NCBI RefSeq assembly: GCF_036669915.1
Contig: NC_089313.1
Location: forward strand, 2,347,585-2,411,584
Direction: 5' to 3'
Origin: Pocillopora verrucosa
Taxonomy: Eukaryota > Cnidaria > Anthozoa > Scleractinia > Pocilloporidae
DNA: 64,000 nt
Position 1 is the first letter of the stretch. The number at the start of each line of letters is the position of its first letter. A program made the position numbers and the translations under genes. Below are positions 46,958-57,702 of this stretch, one piece after another. The notes beneath the pieces were generated by a model. It was not told the origin of the DNA. It searched no databases and saw only the letters and a program-made list of their open reading frames with translations.

Positions 46958-48274
46958 ATGGCTGCTGAAGACAACTGGCAGACAAAACTCCAAACTATCG
47001 TCGAGAGAACCGCGTTTATTTTCAATAACGAGATGCTAAGCGACGTGAAATTTGTGGTTCCTGAGTCGAGTGGAGAAAGCGAAAGTGCGAAAGTGATCCC
47101 AGCTCACAAGTTTGTGCTAGCAATCGGTAGTCCTGTGTTCTTTGCCATGTTCTATGGTCAAATGGCGGAGACCAAAGACTCTATCGAACTACCTGACTGT
47201 GATTACGACAGTCTGTTAGAGTTATTTCGCTTCCTCTACAGCGACGAAGTGACTTTAAGTGGAGGTAATGTGATGCAAGTGATTTACTTGGCGAACAAGT
47301 ACATGGTGCCTTTACTCGTTGAGAAGTGCACAGAATATCTTCGCGACAATTTGACAGCAGCAAACGTGTTTAGCATTCTGCCATACGCCCAGAAATTTCA
47401 GGACGAAAATTTGGAAGAACGATGCTGGGAAGTTATCGAGATTTTCACCGGGAAAGCTGTGACGTCAGACGACTTTGTCACAGCTGAGCGATCTGTTGTT
47501 GAATCTCTTGTGAAGAGAGAAGTGTTGTGCGTGACGGAAGTGGAACTGTTCAAAGCTGTTGATCGCTGGGCCACAGAAGAAGGAGAACGGCAGGGACTTA
47601 CACTTGATGGAGAGACAAAGAGACGACTTCTTGGAGAGGAAATCGTGAAAAGAATTCGCTTTCCGTTGATGTCATTAGCGGAGTTTGCTACGGTAGTCTG
47701 TGACACTGCTATTTTATCTAGGAAGGAGACTGAGGACATGATTAAATACTACGGTAATGTCTTGAAACCTCCTTTACCATTTTTGCAGGGAGCAAGGAAG
47801 GAGCTTCCTGTTTTTGTGGTCAACAGATTTAACTATTATTGTAGGCCAATTGGAGCTTGGAGTTACGGCGGTGTCCTCCCTGACAGAGTCCTCTTCTCTG
47901 TGAATAAGCCTATCAAGTTGCTTGGAATTCAGCATTTTGGTTCTGATGGTGGCGAGTACACAGTCTCCACTGAGGTCAAAGATACAGCCACTAACTTAAC
48001 TGTTGTCAAACGATCAGGAACATTCACGTCAAAAATGGAGACGAACAATAATTATTATGGCTTTTTTGTTTCGTTTGGTAATCTGGTTTGTTTGGACGCA
48101 AATAAGCAGTATACGCTGGAGTCACTTATCAACGGTCCTAAATCATGGTACGGAAAAGATGGACGAACATCTGTTGAAGCAAGAGGAGCGCAATTTACTT
48201 TCAGTGATCCAACAGATACTGACAACGGCACCACCGTAGCAGGAGGCCAGTTTCCAGCTTTTATTTTCATCTGA
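46958..48274 (+). CDS. BTB-BACK-PHR protein, copy 2, 438 aa, intact
   Basis: Single exon. BTB/POZ at about residues 25-130 ('SDVKFVV', 'IPAHKFVLAIGSPVFFAMFY', 'LPDCDYDSLLELFRFLY', 'YLANKYMVPLLVEKC'), BACK at about 135-245 ('NVFSILPYAQKFQD', 'VESLVKREVLCVTEVELFKA'), PHR at about 288-438 ('DRVLFSVNKPIKLLGIQHFG', 'GTTVAGGQFPAFIF'). This is the order of BTBD1/2/3/6, which are substrate adaptors of CUL3 ubiquitin ligases (family knowledge); the BTB domain would bind CUL3 and the PHR domain the target. The start is fixed by the shared MAAEDNWQTK of all paralogs. It is preceded by a TATA-like box and a conserved leader. The PHR entry loop ('YYCRPIGAWSYGGVLP') differs from copies 4 and 5. Confidence 0.95.
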   Translation: MAAEDNWQTKLQTIVERTAFIFNNEMLSDVKFVVPESSGESESAKVIPAHKFVLAIGSPVFFAMFYGQMAETKDSIELPDCDYDSLLELFRFLYSDEVTLSGGNVMQVIYLANKYMVPLLVEKCTEYLRDNLTAANVFSILPYAQKFQDENLEERCWEVIEIFTGKAVTSDDFVTAERSVVESLVKREVLCVTEVELFKAVDRWATEEGERQGLTLDGETKRRLLGEEIVKRIRFPLMSLAEFATVVCDTAILSRKETEDMIKYYGNVLKPPLPFLQGARKELPVFVVNRFNYYCRPIGAWSYGGVLPDRVLFSVNKPIKLLGIQHFGSDGGEYTVSTEVKDTATNLTVVKRSGTFTSKMETNNNYYGFFVSFGNLVCLDANKQYTLESLINGPKSWYGKDGRTSVEARGAQFTFSDPTDTDNGTTVAGGQFPAFIFI

Positions 48275-50667
48275 ACTGTATCTGTATCTACGTAAAGTTG
48301 ATATCAATATCCTGACTGAGTAAGTTTTTGCGAAATTGGTCACAGAATTTCTTACTGGTTATTACAGCAAAAATGTACGAAACCTTGCTAACAAAATGAA
48401 TTGACTCAAATTAATCAATTTGTGATAGCTATAACCCTTTTTACCCTAAGACTGACCAGCATCTAATTTCCCTTACAGTAATCACGCTGCTACATCGTTT
48501 GTTAAGATCTCAAGAAAGTAGGAAATGAACGCCAACCTAAGAAATCATGATTGTTAAACAAATTCTCCTTATCAGTACCAAAGGAAATGTATAGAAAAGA
48601 GTATGGAGAACATGGATTTTGATGTTAAGGTGTAACGGGTTAAGTCATTGAAATAGTGTCATTGAGACTCAGTTATTGTAGCTCAGAGCTTATCAAGTCA
48701 ATTTACAGATAAACTTTTCATTATAATAAATAAAAATGATCACAAAAGAAATTGACAATCTTTCTTAGATTTGAAATTAGCCAGTGATATCTGGTCTTTT
48801 GGTGCAAGGTTTATCCCCAGTAGTTTCTCTATGAAACACAGCTCTATCAACCCTTCCTCTCAAATCCATTAATCTTCAATAACGATCATCTTCTATCTTC
48901 AAAAAGACTGGAAAAAGGACTTGTACCTCACGGCGATATAATAGTTGAGAGACCGAGACTAAGACCAATCTTTCTGTTGTGAGGCTTTTAGTGAGAAATT
49001 AACCCTTTCACTCCCATAAGTGACCAAGACAGAATTTCTCCTTACAATATCAATACAATATCGAGCAGACAAGCGATAAGAATAAAGACAAATATCAGTA
49101 AGGGGATTATAAGTTGATCCAATACCAAATTCTCCAAACTAACATCACAAGAACTGTATGACAAACAGTAAGGAGAATTACTAATGAGATCTTGGGAGTT
49201 AAAGAGTTAAAGGAAGATGGATCACGGTCGATCTCAATATCTATGTACTCCAACAGTGCTATTACTGAAACATGATAGGTGCGTTTATTGGAATAGGGGC
49301 GCTAGTTGTAATGGCGGTGCTTAATCAATAGAGACGCTTATTAGAATAGAGGCGCTTATTAGAATAAAGGCACTTACCAACGAAAATAAATTTGAGGGGG
49401 GGGGTCGCTTATTGGAGAGGGGGCACTTATCATATGGAGGGAGCTAAATCTAATTATTACGGTAAACAATTCCAGTAGATCTCTTGTTTCATGTCAACAA
49501 CTAAGGCGTTGCTCGGAAATTTGACAGAAATTCCCGTTAGAAATACATGTTACTGTTTCCAAATACTAACTCATTTCATAGTTTTGGCAAAAAAAATAAC
49601 ATCTCAGCCTGGAATAGATTGCATATCACGCCATATCGTGACGGAAGGAGCCTGCAATAAGTTCAGCGGTGCTATGCTAAACAGAGGTAGGTACGTCATG
49701 TATGTGTACATATTATGTCCTCAATACATATTATTTCCTATACCTTACATACAATACCCTACACCATACAGGGCTAAACAAGGCTAGATACAGCTATACA
49801 CAGCTCTACAGGGCTATACATGGCTAAACACAGCTATGCAGAGCCATGCACAGCTATACTGGGCTATACACATACACAGCTATACACGGCTATACACAGC
49901 TATACAGGGCTAAACACAGCTAAACAGAGCTAAACACAGCTATACAGGGTTATACACTGCTATACAGAGCTATACAGAGCTATACACGGTTATACACAGC
50001 CATGCACAGCTATACAGGGCTATACACAGCTATACAGGGCTAAACGCAGCTATACTGAGCTATACACGGCTATACAGGGCTATACAAAGCTATACAGGGC
50101 TGTACACAGCTATACAGAGCTATACTCAGCTATACGGGGCTATACACAGCTATACAGGGCTAAACACAGCTGCACAGGGCAATACACAGCTATACAGGGC
50201 TATACACAGCTATACGAGGCTATACACAACTATGCACAGCTATACACAGCTATACAGGGCAATACACAGCTATACAGGGCTATACACAGCTATACAGAGC
50301 TATACACTGCTCTACAGGGCTATACACAGCTATATACGGCTATACACAGCTATACAGGGCCATACACAGCTTTACAGGGCTATACAAAGCTATACAAGGC
50401 TATGCACAGCTATACAGGGCTGTATAGCCCTGTATAGCAGTGTATAGCCCTGTATAGCTATGTATAGCCGTGTATAGCTGTGTATAGCCCTGTATAGCTG
50501 TGTATAGCCCTGTATAGCTATGTACAGCTCTGTATGGACATAATAATTACCCATACATGACGTACCTTCCTAAGGAGGGGGAGGCAAACTGCCGCTATCG
50601 CTGAGTGTTAAGTTGTCTCTCACTTTATACATAAAACTGCTGAGAATACCGAAGCAGGAATATATCA
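48275..50667. other. Spacer between BTB-PHR copies 2 and 3
   Basis: Same layout as the preceding spacer: MITE-like copies at 48440-48642 and 48999-49210, 'gcgctta' fragment near 49280-49450, conserved leader from 49491. The leader is interrupted by the fold-back element at 49685-50571. No separate gene. Confidence 0.5.
49685..50571. mobile_element. Fold-back element with internal minisatellite
   Basis: The ends are inverted repeats of about 35 bp: 'aggtacgtcatgtatg' followed by 'tattatgtcc' at the left, and 'ggacataata...catacatgacgtacct' at the right. Between them is a 10/20-bp minisatellite ('tatacacagctatacagggc') of about 60 units, which flips to its reverse complement near 50420. The matching leader of copy 2 (about 46858-46880) lacks it and serves as an empty site. 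Confidence 0.85.
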
Positions 50668-51192
50668 ATGGCTGCTGAAGACAACTGGCAGACAAAACTC
50701 CAAACTATCGTCGAGAGAACTGCGTTTATTTTCAACAGTGATATGCTAAGCGACGTGTCGGGTGGAGAAAGCAAAAGTACGAAAGTGATCCCAGCTCACA
50801 AGTTTGTACTAGCAATCGGTAGTCCTGTATTCTTTGCCATGTTCTATGGCCAAATGGCGGAGGCCAAAGACTCTATCGAACTACCTGACTGTGATTACGA
50901 CAGTCTGTTAGAGTTATTTCGCTTACTCTATAGCGACGAAGTGGCTTTAAGTGGAGGTAATGTGATGCAAGTGATTTACTTGGCGAACAAGTACATGGTG
51001 CCTTTACTCGTTGAGAAGTGCACAGAATATCTCCGTGACAATTTGACAGCAGCAAACGTGTTTAGCATTCTGCCATACGCCCAGAAATTTCAGGACGAAA
51101 ATTTGGAAGAACGATGCTGGGACAGAATTTATCAAATTAATCAATTTGTAATAGCTACAACCCTTTTTACCCTAAGACTGACCAGCATCTAA
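50668..51192 (+). pseudogene. BTB-BACK-PHR copy 3, truncated (BTB plus early BACK)
   Basis: The start matches the other copies (MAAEDNWQTKLQTIVERTAF). A small in-frame deletion removes the strand after 'LSDV'. After 'EERCW' near residue 157 the sequence jumps directly into what is 3' flanking DNA in copy 2 ('gacagaattt' then 'tcaaattaatcaatttg'), so the rest of BACK and all of PHR are gone. The frame continues for 17 unrelated residues to a stop at 51192. The open frame over the BTB domain is otherwise clean. It is either a pseudogene or a gene for a BTB-only protein that could bind CUL3 without a target-binding domain (inference). Confidence 0.85.
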
Positions 51193-52915
51193 TTTCCCTT
51201 ACAGTAATCACGTTGCTAGATCGTTTGTTAACATGATGAGAAAGTAGGAAATGAACGCCAACCTAAGAAATTATGATTGTTAAACAAATTCTCCTTATCA
51301 GTACCAAAGGAAATGTATAGAAAAGAGTATGGAGAACATGGATTTTGATGTTAAGGTGTAACGGGTTAAGTCATTGAAATAGTGTCATGGAGACTCAGTT
51401 ATTGTTGCTCAGAGCTTATCAAGTCAATTTACAGATAAACTTTTCATTATAATAAATAAAAATGATCACAAAAGAATTTGACAATCTTTCTTAGTTTTGA
51501 AATTAGCCAGTGATGTCTGGTCTTTTGGTGCAAGGTTTACCCTCAGTAATTTCTGTATGAAACAAGCTTTATCAACCCTTTCTCTTAAATCCTTTAATCT
51601 TTTCATAACGATCATCGTCTATCTTCTCCTTACGGTATCATTGCTGAATACAACGTTAAGGGGCTACTCGTTATTTATCACCGGGGGGGAAGGGTGCGTG
51701 GATATTTTTTGTGTGGGGGGATCACGTGGGTTTTAAGGGGGACAGAGGAGTATAAAGGGGAGGACTACAGAAAAGTGACTCCCAATTAACTGACCATGGA
51801 GGGGAATCATTAGAATATTATGGTAGAGTTAGAAAGTGGAGAGGCGAGACCAAAATATAGTACTGGAAGTAATATTCTTGTTGTAAATTAAAGGTTTGAG
51901 TAAGAAATACAAAAAAAAAAAATTATCTTCCTAGCCAGAGTAGCTTAGAGAGTGTTGCTGAAAAGAGAAAATATACTTTTATGACAGAAGACTTGATTTT
52001 TAATAGTACGGAGTACTATACTATGTGCAAATGGTTCAGGACACTGTATGTAGATTCCTTGAGAATGGATTGGCTCGTTCAAAAAGTTATGGATAATACT
52101 ACTTGTGCATCTTGAAATATTTCCATCTCTTCATTTAACTACATTAGGCTCTATTTGTTTTATATAATAAAGAATTCAAATATACGGAAAAAAGGTTTAA
52201 TGATGACGTCATCTATACGTCTGTCCTGCAATAGATCATAAGTGAGAACCAATCAGAATCACCAATCAATCATAACTGAGCTTATTATATAATAAACTTT
52301 GTTTCGAATTTAAGAGCCCCCAATTTGGAGAGCTTCCACTTGAGGCTGTAACAAAGATATCATTAGTGTAAGTGTAAGCGAACTTGATTTACGGTTCTTA
52401 ATTTACGGTTTTGGTTACTGAAACAGAATAGGTGCGTTAATTGGAAAAGGGGGCGCTAGTTGTAATGGCGGTGCTCGATCAATAGAGACGTTTATTAGAA
52501 TAAAGGCACTTACCGACAAAAACAAATTTGAGGGGGGAGGAGGGGTCGCTTATCAGAGAGAGAGCACTTATTATATGGAGGACGATAAATCAAAATTATT
52601 ACGGTAAACAATTTCCAGTAGATCTCTTGTTTCATGTCAACAACTGAGGCGTTGCTCGGTAATTTTACAGAAATGCCCGTCATAAATGTATGTTACTGTT
52701 TCCAAATACTAACCAGTAAGGGTCATGGTTTTGCAAAATAACATATCAGCCTGGAGTAGATTACGTAGCTCGTCATTGCGTGACAGGAGGAGCCTGCAAA
52801 GAGTTCAGCGGTGCTATCCTAAAGAGGCAAACTGTTGCTATTGTTGAGTATTATAAGTTGTTTGTCACTATATGAGGAAAAAATCTGCCGAGGATACCGA
52901 AGCTGGAACATAGCA
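51193..52915. other. Spacer between BTB-PHR copies 3 and 4
   Basis: MITE-like copy at 51170-51366, G-rich MITE-like element at about 51660-51850, unique AT-rich DNA to 52400, then the 'gcgctta' fragment and the conserved leader at 52636. Confidence 0.5.
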
Positions 52916-54232
52916 ATGGCTGCTGAAGACAACTGGCAGACAAAACTCCAAACTATCGTCGAGAGAACCGCGTTTATTTTCAACAACGAGATGCTAAGCG
53001 ACGTGAAATTTGTGGTTCCTGTGACGAGTGGAGAAAGCGAAAGTACGAAAGTGATCCCAGCTCACAAGTTTGTGTTAGCAATCAGTAGTCCTGTGTTCTT
53101 TGCTATGTTCTATGGTCAAATGGCGGAACCCAAAGACGCTATCGAACTACCTGACTGTGATTACGACAGTCTGTTAGAGTTGTTTCGTTTCCTCTACTGC
53201 GACGGAGTGACTTTAAGCGAAAGTAATGTAATGCAAGTGATTTACTTGGCGAACAAGTATATGGTGCCTTCACTCGTTGAGAAGTGCAAAGAATATCTCC
53301 GCAACAATTTGACAGCAGCAAACGTGTTTAGCATTCTGCCATACGCCCAGAAATATCGGGACAAGAATTTGGAGGAACAATGCTGGAAAGTTATCGAGAT
53401 TTTCACAGAGAAAGCTGTGACGTCAGACGACTTTGTTACAGCTGAGAGATCTGTTGTTGAATCTCTTGTGAAGAGAGAAGCGTTGTGCGTGACGGAAGTG
53501 GAACTGTTCAAAGCTGTTGATCGCTGGGCCACAGAAGAAGGACAACGGCAGGGACTTACACTTGATGGAGAGACGAAGAGACGACTTCTTGGAGAGGAAA
53601 TCGTGAAAGGAATTCGCTTTCCGTCAATGTCATTAGCGGAGTTTGCTACGGTAGTCTGTGACACTGCTATTTTATCTAGGAAGGAGACTGACGACATGAT
53701 AAAATACTACGGCAATGTCTTGAAAACTCCTTTACCATTTTTGCAGGGTGCAAGAAAGGAGCCACCTGTATTTCGAGTCAACAGATTTAACGATTATTGT
53801 AAGCCAACTAGATCTTGGAATTACAATAGGGGCGTCCCTGATAGAGTTCATTTCTCCGTGAACAAGCCTATTAATTTGCTTGGAATTCAGCATTTTGGTT
53901 CTGATGGCGGTGAGCACACAGTCTCCATTAAGGTCAAAGATACAGCCACTAACTTAACCGTTGTCGAAGGATTAGGAACATTCACTTCAGAAAAGGACGT
54001 GAACAATAGTTATTATGGCTTTTTTGTTTCGTTTGGTAATCTGGTTTTCTTGGACGCAAATAAGAAGTATGAGTTAGAGTCACTTATCAACGGTCCTGCA
54101 TCATGGCACGGAAATGGTGGGCGAACTTCCGTTGAAGCAGAAGGGGTGCAAGTTACTTTTAGTTGTGCTGGAGATGATAGCAATGGGACTACGGTAGCAA
54201 ATGGCCAGTTTCCAGCTTTTCTTTTCATATGA
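52916..54232 (+). CDS. BTB-BACK-PHR protein, copy 4, 438 aa, intact
   Basis: Same architecture and length as copy 2. The frame is open for 27 codons upstream but without an ATG, and paralogs all start at MAAEDNW, so 52916 is chosen. BTB at about residues 25-130, BACK about 135-245, PHR about 288-438. Differences from copies 2 and 5 cluster in the PHR entry loop ('DYCKPTRSWNYNRGVP') and in the last PHR loop ('SCAGDDSNGTTVANGQFP'). BTB differences are mostly single substitutions ('CDGVTLSES'). Probably a CUL3 substrate adaptor by domain order. In the array, copies 3 and 5 flank it on the same strand. Confidence 0.95.
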   Translation: MAAEDNWQTKLQTIVERTAFIFNNEMLSDVKFVVPVTSGESESTKVIPAHKFVLAISSPVFFAMFYGQMAEPKDAIELPDCDYDSLLELFRFLYCDGVTLSESNVMQVIYLANKYMVPSLVEKCKEYLRNNLTAANVFSILPYAQKYRDKNLEEQCWKVIEIFTEKAVTSDDFVTAERSVVESLVKREALCVTEVELFKAVDRWATEEGQRQGLTLDGETKRRLLGEEIVKGIRFPSMSLAEFATVVCDTAILSRKETDDMIKYYGNVLKTPLPFLQGARKEPPVFRVNRFNDYCKPTRSWNYNRGVPDRVHFSVNKPINLLGIQHFGSDGGEHTVSIKVKDTATNLTVVEGLGTFTSEKDVNNSYYGFFVSFGNLVFLDANKKYELESLINGPASWHGNGGRTSVEAEGVQVTFSCAGDDSNGTTVANGQFPAFLFI

Positions 54233-56385
54233 ACTGCATCTGTATCTACGTAAAGTTAGTATCAATATCCTGATTTTGAAAGTTTTTGCGAAATTGGTCA
54301 CATTATTTCTTACTGGTTATTAGGGCCAAATTGTACCAAGCTTTGCAAACGAAATGAATTGGTAATTAATCATTTCTGTGATAGCCTTAAGACATTGAAA
54401 TAGTGTCACCGAGACCCAGATATTTTACCCAGTACTTATCAGGTCAAATTACAAATAGTTTATTAGTCAATCTTTGTCAAATACTTTTTCATTATAATGA
54501 ATAAAAATGATCACAAAAGAGTTTGACAATCTTCTTAGTTTTGAAATTTGCCTGTGATATTTGGTCTTTCAGTGCAAGGTTTACCACCGGTAATTTCTCT
54601 ATGAAACACAGTTTCATCAACCCCTTCTCTCAAATCCTTTAATCTTTTAATAACGATCATCCTCTATCTTCTCCTTACGGTATCACTGCTGAATACAACG
54701 TTAAGGGGCTACTCGCCGGGGGGGGGAAGGGTGTGTGGAGACTTTTTGTGTAGGGGGGATCACGTGGGTTTTAGGGGGCACAGAGGAATGTAAAAGGGAG
54801 GACTACAGAAAAGTGACTACCAGTAAACTGATAATGGAAGGGAATCATGAGAATATTACAGAACCTCACGGGGAGATCAGCTGGATTTTTATTGTGACAC
54901 AACCAAGATCCTCCAATCCCCTCCCCCCCCCCCAACCCCCGCAGGCGATGAAATAATTATTTTCTCCTAATAAGTTAGGATCATAAGAATGGAGAAGGTG
55001 ATGGTTAACTGAAGAAGATCTTGATTGCAAAACAAATTCCCCTTTCTTCGTACCATGTTAAGAGAACAGTATGGAGAATATGCACAAAAATCATCCTAGA
55101 AGTTCCCACCTCCACCCCCCCCCCCCCCACCATCTCCCTATTTAATAACACCTTCCCGCAATGTTCTGCAAGTTTTTTAAACTCATATTTTAAAGACTAA
55201 GTGTTCGCAGATTACTCCTCTCGCTTATTTTTTAAATATACTTTCATTAAATGATCTGATGGAGTAGCACTTGTGGCTAGCAGTTTGATTAAGCTGCTCA
55301 GTCAGTCTTAAGAGCTAATGTCAGCATGCATCAAACAAACAGCGGCAAGTCACCCAAATTTGTTTTCTCTCCTACTTTTATATTTTGTAGCCCATTATGT
55401 TCTAATAATTGTGGTGTAGTTTTTTTCTAAAAATGTATTTTAGTTTTTGAGAAATAATTTTTTTCGTTCGACCGCTCAAATATGCAAATTTTCACCGTGA
55501 ATATTACCCGAGTTGTGTGACCTCATGTATCAAATGTACTAGACCTACGGTATTTCTGTGAACATAATCCTTTGTTTTATCATCTAAATTTAATCCCCTG
55601 TCGTTATTGAAGCTGCCAAGGAAATATTCCTTTTTTGGTGAATATTTTTTTCCGACATACTTTTCTTATGTCGAAAAGTAGCATCAAAACAAAGACAGTT
55701 TTAACAATGACCAATATGACACAATCTACTGAGCTTCAAACTTTTAAAAGACCAAAGGATGGTTATAAAGTTACTATAAAAATTTCCTTGTGTATTTGCG
55801 TTGTTCTATCTTGAGACGAACTCAAAGTCCGGCAAATATAGCGACCATGAAATGTACATGTACACGTACTCCAACAGTGCTATTACTGAAACAGAATAAG
55901 TGCGTTAATTGGAAAAAGGGGCGCTAGTTGTAATGGCGGTGCTAAATCAATAGAGACGCTAATTAGAATAGAGGCGCTAACCAACAAAAACAAATTTTAG
56001 GGGGGGGGAGGGTCTCTAATTAGAGAGGGAGCTTATTATATGGAGGGAGCTAAATCTAATTATAACGGTAAACAATTTCCAGTAGATCTCTTGTTTCATG
56101 TCAACAACTGAGGCGTTGCTCGGTAATTTGACAGAAATGCCCGTCATAAATGCATGTTACTGTTTCCAAATATTAACTTACGTCATAGTTTTGACATAAA
56201 AACATATCAGCCTGGAGTAGATTACGTAGCGCGCCATTCCCGTCATTTCGTGACGGGAGGAGCCTGCAATGAGTTCAGCGGTGCTATCCTAAAGAGGAAA
56301 ACTACTGCTATCGCTACGTGTTGAAAGTTGTTTCTCACTATATGAGGAAAAAATCTGCCGAGGATACCGAAGCTGGAACATAGCA
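54233..56385. other. Spacer between BTB-PHR copies 4 and 5
   Basis: 3' flank with 'attataatgaataaaaatg'-type sequence, a G-rich MITE-like element at about 54715-54955, unique AT-rich DNA at 55200-55850, the 'gcgctta' fragment at about 55890-56060 and the conserved leader at 56098. No separate gene. Confidence 0.5.
54715..54955. mobile_element. GC-rich MITE-like repeat
   Basis: G-rich start, 'gatcacgtgggttttaggg', then 'ccaagatcctccaatcccc'. The same structure follows copy 5 at 58160-58435, so it is part of the duplicated unit. Confidence 0.5.
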
Positions 56386-57702
56386 ATGGCTGCTGAAAAC
56401 AACTGGCAGACAAAACTCCAAACTATCGTCGAGAGAACCGCGTTTATTTTCAATAACGAGATGCTAAGCGACGTGAAATTTGTGGTTCCTGTGTCGAGTG
56501 GAGAAAGCGAAAGTACGAAAGTGATCCCAGCTCACAAGTTTGTGTTAGCAATCGGTAGTCCTGTGTTCTTTGCCATGTTCTATGGCCAAATGGCGGAGAC
56601 TAAAGACTCTATTGAACTACCTGACTGTGATTACGACAGTCTGTTGGAGTTCTTTCGCTTCCTCTACTGCGACGAAGTGACTTTAAGCGACAGTAATGTG
56701 ATGCAAGTGATGTACTTGGCGAACAAGTACATGGTGCCTTCACTCGTTGAGAAATGCACGGAATATCTTCGCCACAATTTGACAGCAGCAAACGTGTTTA
56801 GCATTCTGCCATACGCCCAGAAATTTCAGGACAAGTATTTGGAAGAACGATGCTGGAAAGTTATCGAGATTTTCACAGAGGAAGCTGTGACGTCAGACAA
56901 CTTCGTCACAGCTGAGCGATCTGTTGTTGAATCTCTTGTGAAGAGAGAAGTGTTGTGCGTGACGGAAGTGGAACTGTTCAAGGCTGTTGATCGCTGGGCC
57001 ACAGAAGAAGGAGGACGGCAGGGACTTACACTTGATGGAGAGACGAAGAGACGACTTCTTGGAGAGGAAATCGTGAAAGGAATTCGCTTTCCGTTGATGA
57101 CATTGGCGGAGTTTGCCACGGTAGTCGACGACACAGCTATTTTATCTAAGAAGGAGACAGGCGACATGTTTAAATTTTACGGCAATGTCATGAAAACCCC
57201 TTTACCATTTTTGCAGGGAGCAAGGAGGAAGCTTCTTGGATTTCGAGTTAACAGATTTAATGATTACTGTAAGCCATCTACAGCTTGGAATTACAATACG
57301 GGCCTCCCTGACATTGTTCACTTCTCCGTAAACAAGCCTATTATGTTGCTTGGAATTCAGCATTTTGGTTCTGATGGTGGCGAGCACACAGTCTCCACTA
57401 GGGTCAAAGATATAGCCACTAACTTTACTGTTGTTGAACAATCAGGAACATTCACTTCGGAAAAGGACGCGAACAATAATTATTATAGCTTTTTTGTTTC
57501 TTTTGGTAATCTGGTTTCTTTGGACGGAAATAAGCAGTATATGCTAGAGTCACTTATCACGGGTCCTAAGTCATGGTACGGAAAAGATGGGCGAACGTCT
57601 GTTGAAGCAGAAGGAGTGAAATTTACTTTCAGTGATCCAACAGATACTGGCAATAGCACCGCTGTAACAAGAGGCCAGTTTCCAGCTTTTATTTTCATCT
57701 GA
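56386..57702 (+). CDS. BTB-BACK-PHR protein, copy 5, 438 aa, intact
   Basis: Single exon from MAAENNWQTK to the stop after 'QFPAFIFI'. BTB at about residues 25-130, BACK about 135-245, PHR about 288-438, as in copies 2 and 4. BTB and BACK are nearly identical to the paralogs. The PHR entry loop ('DYCKPSTAWNYNTGLP') and parts of the PHR core ('VVEQSGTF', 'NSTAVTRGQFP') are distinct. A leader-like short frame starts at 56098. Likely a CUL3 substrate adaptor (domain-based inference). Confidence 0.95.
   Translation: MAAENNWQTKLQTIVERTAFIFNNEMLSDVKFVVPVSSGESESTKVIPAHKFVLAIGSPVFFAMFYGQMAETKDSIELPDCDYDSLLEFFRFLYCDEVTLSDSNVMQVMYLANKYMVPSLVEKCTEYLRHNLTAANVFSILPYAQKFQDKYLEERCWKVIEIFTEEAVTSDNFVTAERSVVESLVKREVLCVTEVELFKAVDRWATEEGGRQGLTLDGETKRRLLGEEIVKGIRFPLMTLAEFATVVDDTAILSKKETGDMFKFYGNVMKTPLPFLQGARRKLLGFRVNRFNDYCKPSTAWNYNTGLPDIVHFSVNKPIMLLGIQHFGSDGGEHTVSTRVKDIATNFTVVEQSGTFTSEKDANNNYYSFFVSFGNLVSLDGNKQYMLESLITGPKSWYGKDGRTSVEAEGVKFTFSDPTDTGNSTAVTRGQFPAFIFI

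Noticed and set aside
50232-50447. 71-codon open frame of repeating S-Y-T-x-L-Y units
   Set aside because: Translation of the 10/20-bp minisatellite; no independent coding signal.
49790-50530. CRISPR-like regular repeat spacing
   Set aside because: Units are contiguous degenerate 10-mers with no unique spacers, and the genome is eukaryotic.
53242-53697. 151-codon frame antisense to BTB-PHR copy 4, and similar ones opposite copies 1, 2 and 5
   Set aside because: Shadow frames opposite strongly coding DNA; they follow the sense strand's codon pattern and lack their own features.
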